DNA from: Deinococcus marmoris
GTDB taxonomy: Bacteria > Deinococcota > Deinococci > Deinococcales > Deinococcaceae
Direction: 5' to 3'
Length of the DNA: 47,678 nt
NCBI RefSeq assembly: GCF_001949125.1
Contig: NZ_MSTI01000175.1
Location: 1-47,678 of the forward strand
Positions 46,862-47,678 of this stretch are shown one piece after another (within the stretch, counting starts at the first letter, position 1; each line of letters begins with the position of its first letter). The notes under the pieces were generated by a model that was not told where the DNA came from, did no database searches, and was given only the letters and a program-made list of their open reading frames with translations. The translations under genes were made by a program, and so were the position numbers.

Positions 46862-46945
46862 TCTAGGGCTTTTGGACCAGCGGTTCTGGCATCCCATGTG
46901 TCCCACCGCGCCGGGCCAGACCCGGGCTTTCCCTGCGCCAGCGAC

Positions 46946-46951
46946 TACAAT
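46946..46951 (+). promoter_or_regulatory. -10 box of the BTAD regulator gene
   Basis: TACAAT, six bases before the ATG at 46958, with no Shine-Dalgarno sequence between. A leaderless transcript is likely. Confidence 0.5.
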
Positions 46952-46957
46952 CGGCGC

Positions 46958-47678
46958 ATGACGGCCCGTCATCTCCGCCCACGGCCTTCGCGGACGCCAC
47001 ATCTGCGGACGCCATATCTACGGACATTGGGATGCCTGGAGCTGATCGGTCACGCCTTTGGCCGTGAAAAGCCGCTGCTGCTGCTGGCGTATCTGGCGCT
47101 GCGCGGAGAGCAGCCGCGCCGGGACGTGGCCCAGCTCTTCTGGCCGTCGGCGGCCAATCCGATGAACAGTCTGTCGGTGGCGGTGGCCCAGCTCCGCAAA
47201 ACCTCGCCCACGCTGATCGTGGCCACCGAGAGCCGGGTGTCTACCCTGCTGGCGTGCGACGCGGCGCAGTTTCAGGCGGCCCTGCACGCCCTTGATCTGG
47301 CGGCGGCGGCGGACCTGTACGGCGGGCCGTTTTTACTGGGCCTGGGCCACGCCGAGCTGTCGGGGGAGCTGGAAGAGTGGGTGCTGGAAACCCGCGAGGC
47401 GCTGGCCGACGCTTACCGCCACGCGCTGCTGACCCACGCCCGAAGACAGGCCCGAACACAGGGCGCAGACGACGTGCAGGCGGCGGCCCACACGGCAGCC
47501 ACGGCCTACGCGCTGGCGGGCGCAACCCCGCTGGCCCCGGAACAGCTCCGCGAGCTGCATGCCCTGCTGGGCGGCGCGGCCCACCCTGACGCGGCGCGGG
47601 TGGCCCAGGAGGCGCAGGGCCTGGGCCTGAAGCTGTCGCTGCCCGAACCCGGCGCGGCCCCGCTGCTGGGCCGCCGCC
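46958..47678 (+). CDS. N-terminal part of a BTAD-domain (SARP/AfsR-like) regulator, cut by window end
   Basis: 240 complete codons are visible and the frame is still open at the last base. A winged-helix-type N-terminal region (TLGCLELIGHAFGREKPLLL, FWPSAANPMNSLSVAVAQLR) is followed by a helical bacterial transcriptional activation domain (DAAQFQAALHALDLAAAADLYGGPFL to about residue 205). The segment ending PLLGRR is where an AAA/NB-ARC-type ATPase domain usually starts in such proteins. These are large signal-integrating regulators common in deinococci. Divergent from the PlsY-like fusion gene with 96 bases between starts. Targets unknown. Confidence 0.8.
   Translation, partial: MTARHLRPRPSRTPHLRTPYLRTLGCLELIGHAFGREKPLLLLAYLALRGEQPRRDVAQLFWPSAANPMNSLSVAVAQLRKTSPTLIVATESRVSTLLACDAAQFQAALHALDLAAAADLYGGPFLLGLGHAELSGELEEWVLETREALADAYRHALLTHARRQARTQGADDVQAAAHTAATAYALAGATPLAPEQLRELHALLGGAAHPDAARVAQEAQGLGLKLSLPEPGAAPLLGRR

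Noticed and set aside
46862..47002. An N-terminal extension of the PlsY-like fusion protein
   Set aside because: It would overlap the promoter and start of the divergent BTAD gene; the membrane domain begins naturally at the ATG at 46861.

Overview
The window is GC-rich bacterial chromosome that reads as Deinococcus or a close relative. The best lineage marker is a LysZ-type kinase of the LysW-dependent lysine pathway (41537-42340), which is typical of Deinococcus-Thermus. Other pointers are start codons lying 5-7 bases after a TAnnnT box (leaderless transcripts), short palindrome-ended repeats of the kind common in deinococci, and dense solute-binding-protein/permease sets. No database search was possible, so the genus is an inference.

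The window has two parts. Positions 456-29120 look like an integrated genomic island. The last 32 bases of a tRNA-Ala(CGC) gene plus 2 bases beyond it occur twice as a perfect 34-bp direct repeat: once as an orphan fragment at 456-489, and once inside the intact tRNA at 29089-29164. Each copy is followed, in the tRNA direction, by its own terminator. Between them lie 28.6 kb of catabolic genes, a decayed tyrosine recombinase (17844-18449) and two kinds of small inverted-repeat element.

The left half of the island (1482-17807) is a peptide-type uptake and hydrolysis cluster. A divergent IclR regulator is followed by an M28 hydrolase, a family-5 solute-binding protein (SBP), a DppB/DppC permease pair, an M20 hydrolase, a second SBP, an M19 dipeptidase, an S33 peptidase, an M24 protein, a small cupin, a second DppB/DppC pair and a third SBP. 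Many of these genes overlap by 4-8 bases. A shared dyad (GATTCAnnnnnTGAACCG) precedes both the M28 gene and the first permease gene. The M28, M20, M24 and M19 proteins each depart from the textbook metal-site residues, so the true substrate may not be ordinary peptides.

The right half (19024-28462) is a sugar cassette: a GH38 alpha-mannosidase divergent from an RpiR/SIS regulator, a MalE/F/G-like ABC uptake set and a GH3 NagZ-like hexosaminidase. Three AT-rich operator-like sites lie in the divergent region, one of them inside a strong promoter. Two same-orientation copies of a ~135-bp repeat bracket the cassette. No ABC ATPase gene is present for any of the three transporters, so ATPases must come from elsewhere. 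Together the halves suggest scavenging of peptides plus mannose/GlcNAc-containing glycans, possibly from glycoprotein debris.

To the right of the tRNA lies ordinary chromosome: a beta-lactamase-fold serine hydrolase, oligopeptidase B, a dienelactone hydrolase, an EamA exporter, a DUF454 membrane protein, an aminoglycoside-phosphotransferase-fold kinase, a secreted lipoprotein nuclease, an S1-domain protein, an HtrA-like protease, a leftward group ispH - lysZ - ybjQ-like - small orf, a secreted phospholipase D-like protein, a PlsY-like/Rossmann fusion protein, and the start of a BTAD-type regulator cut by the window end.
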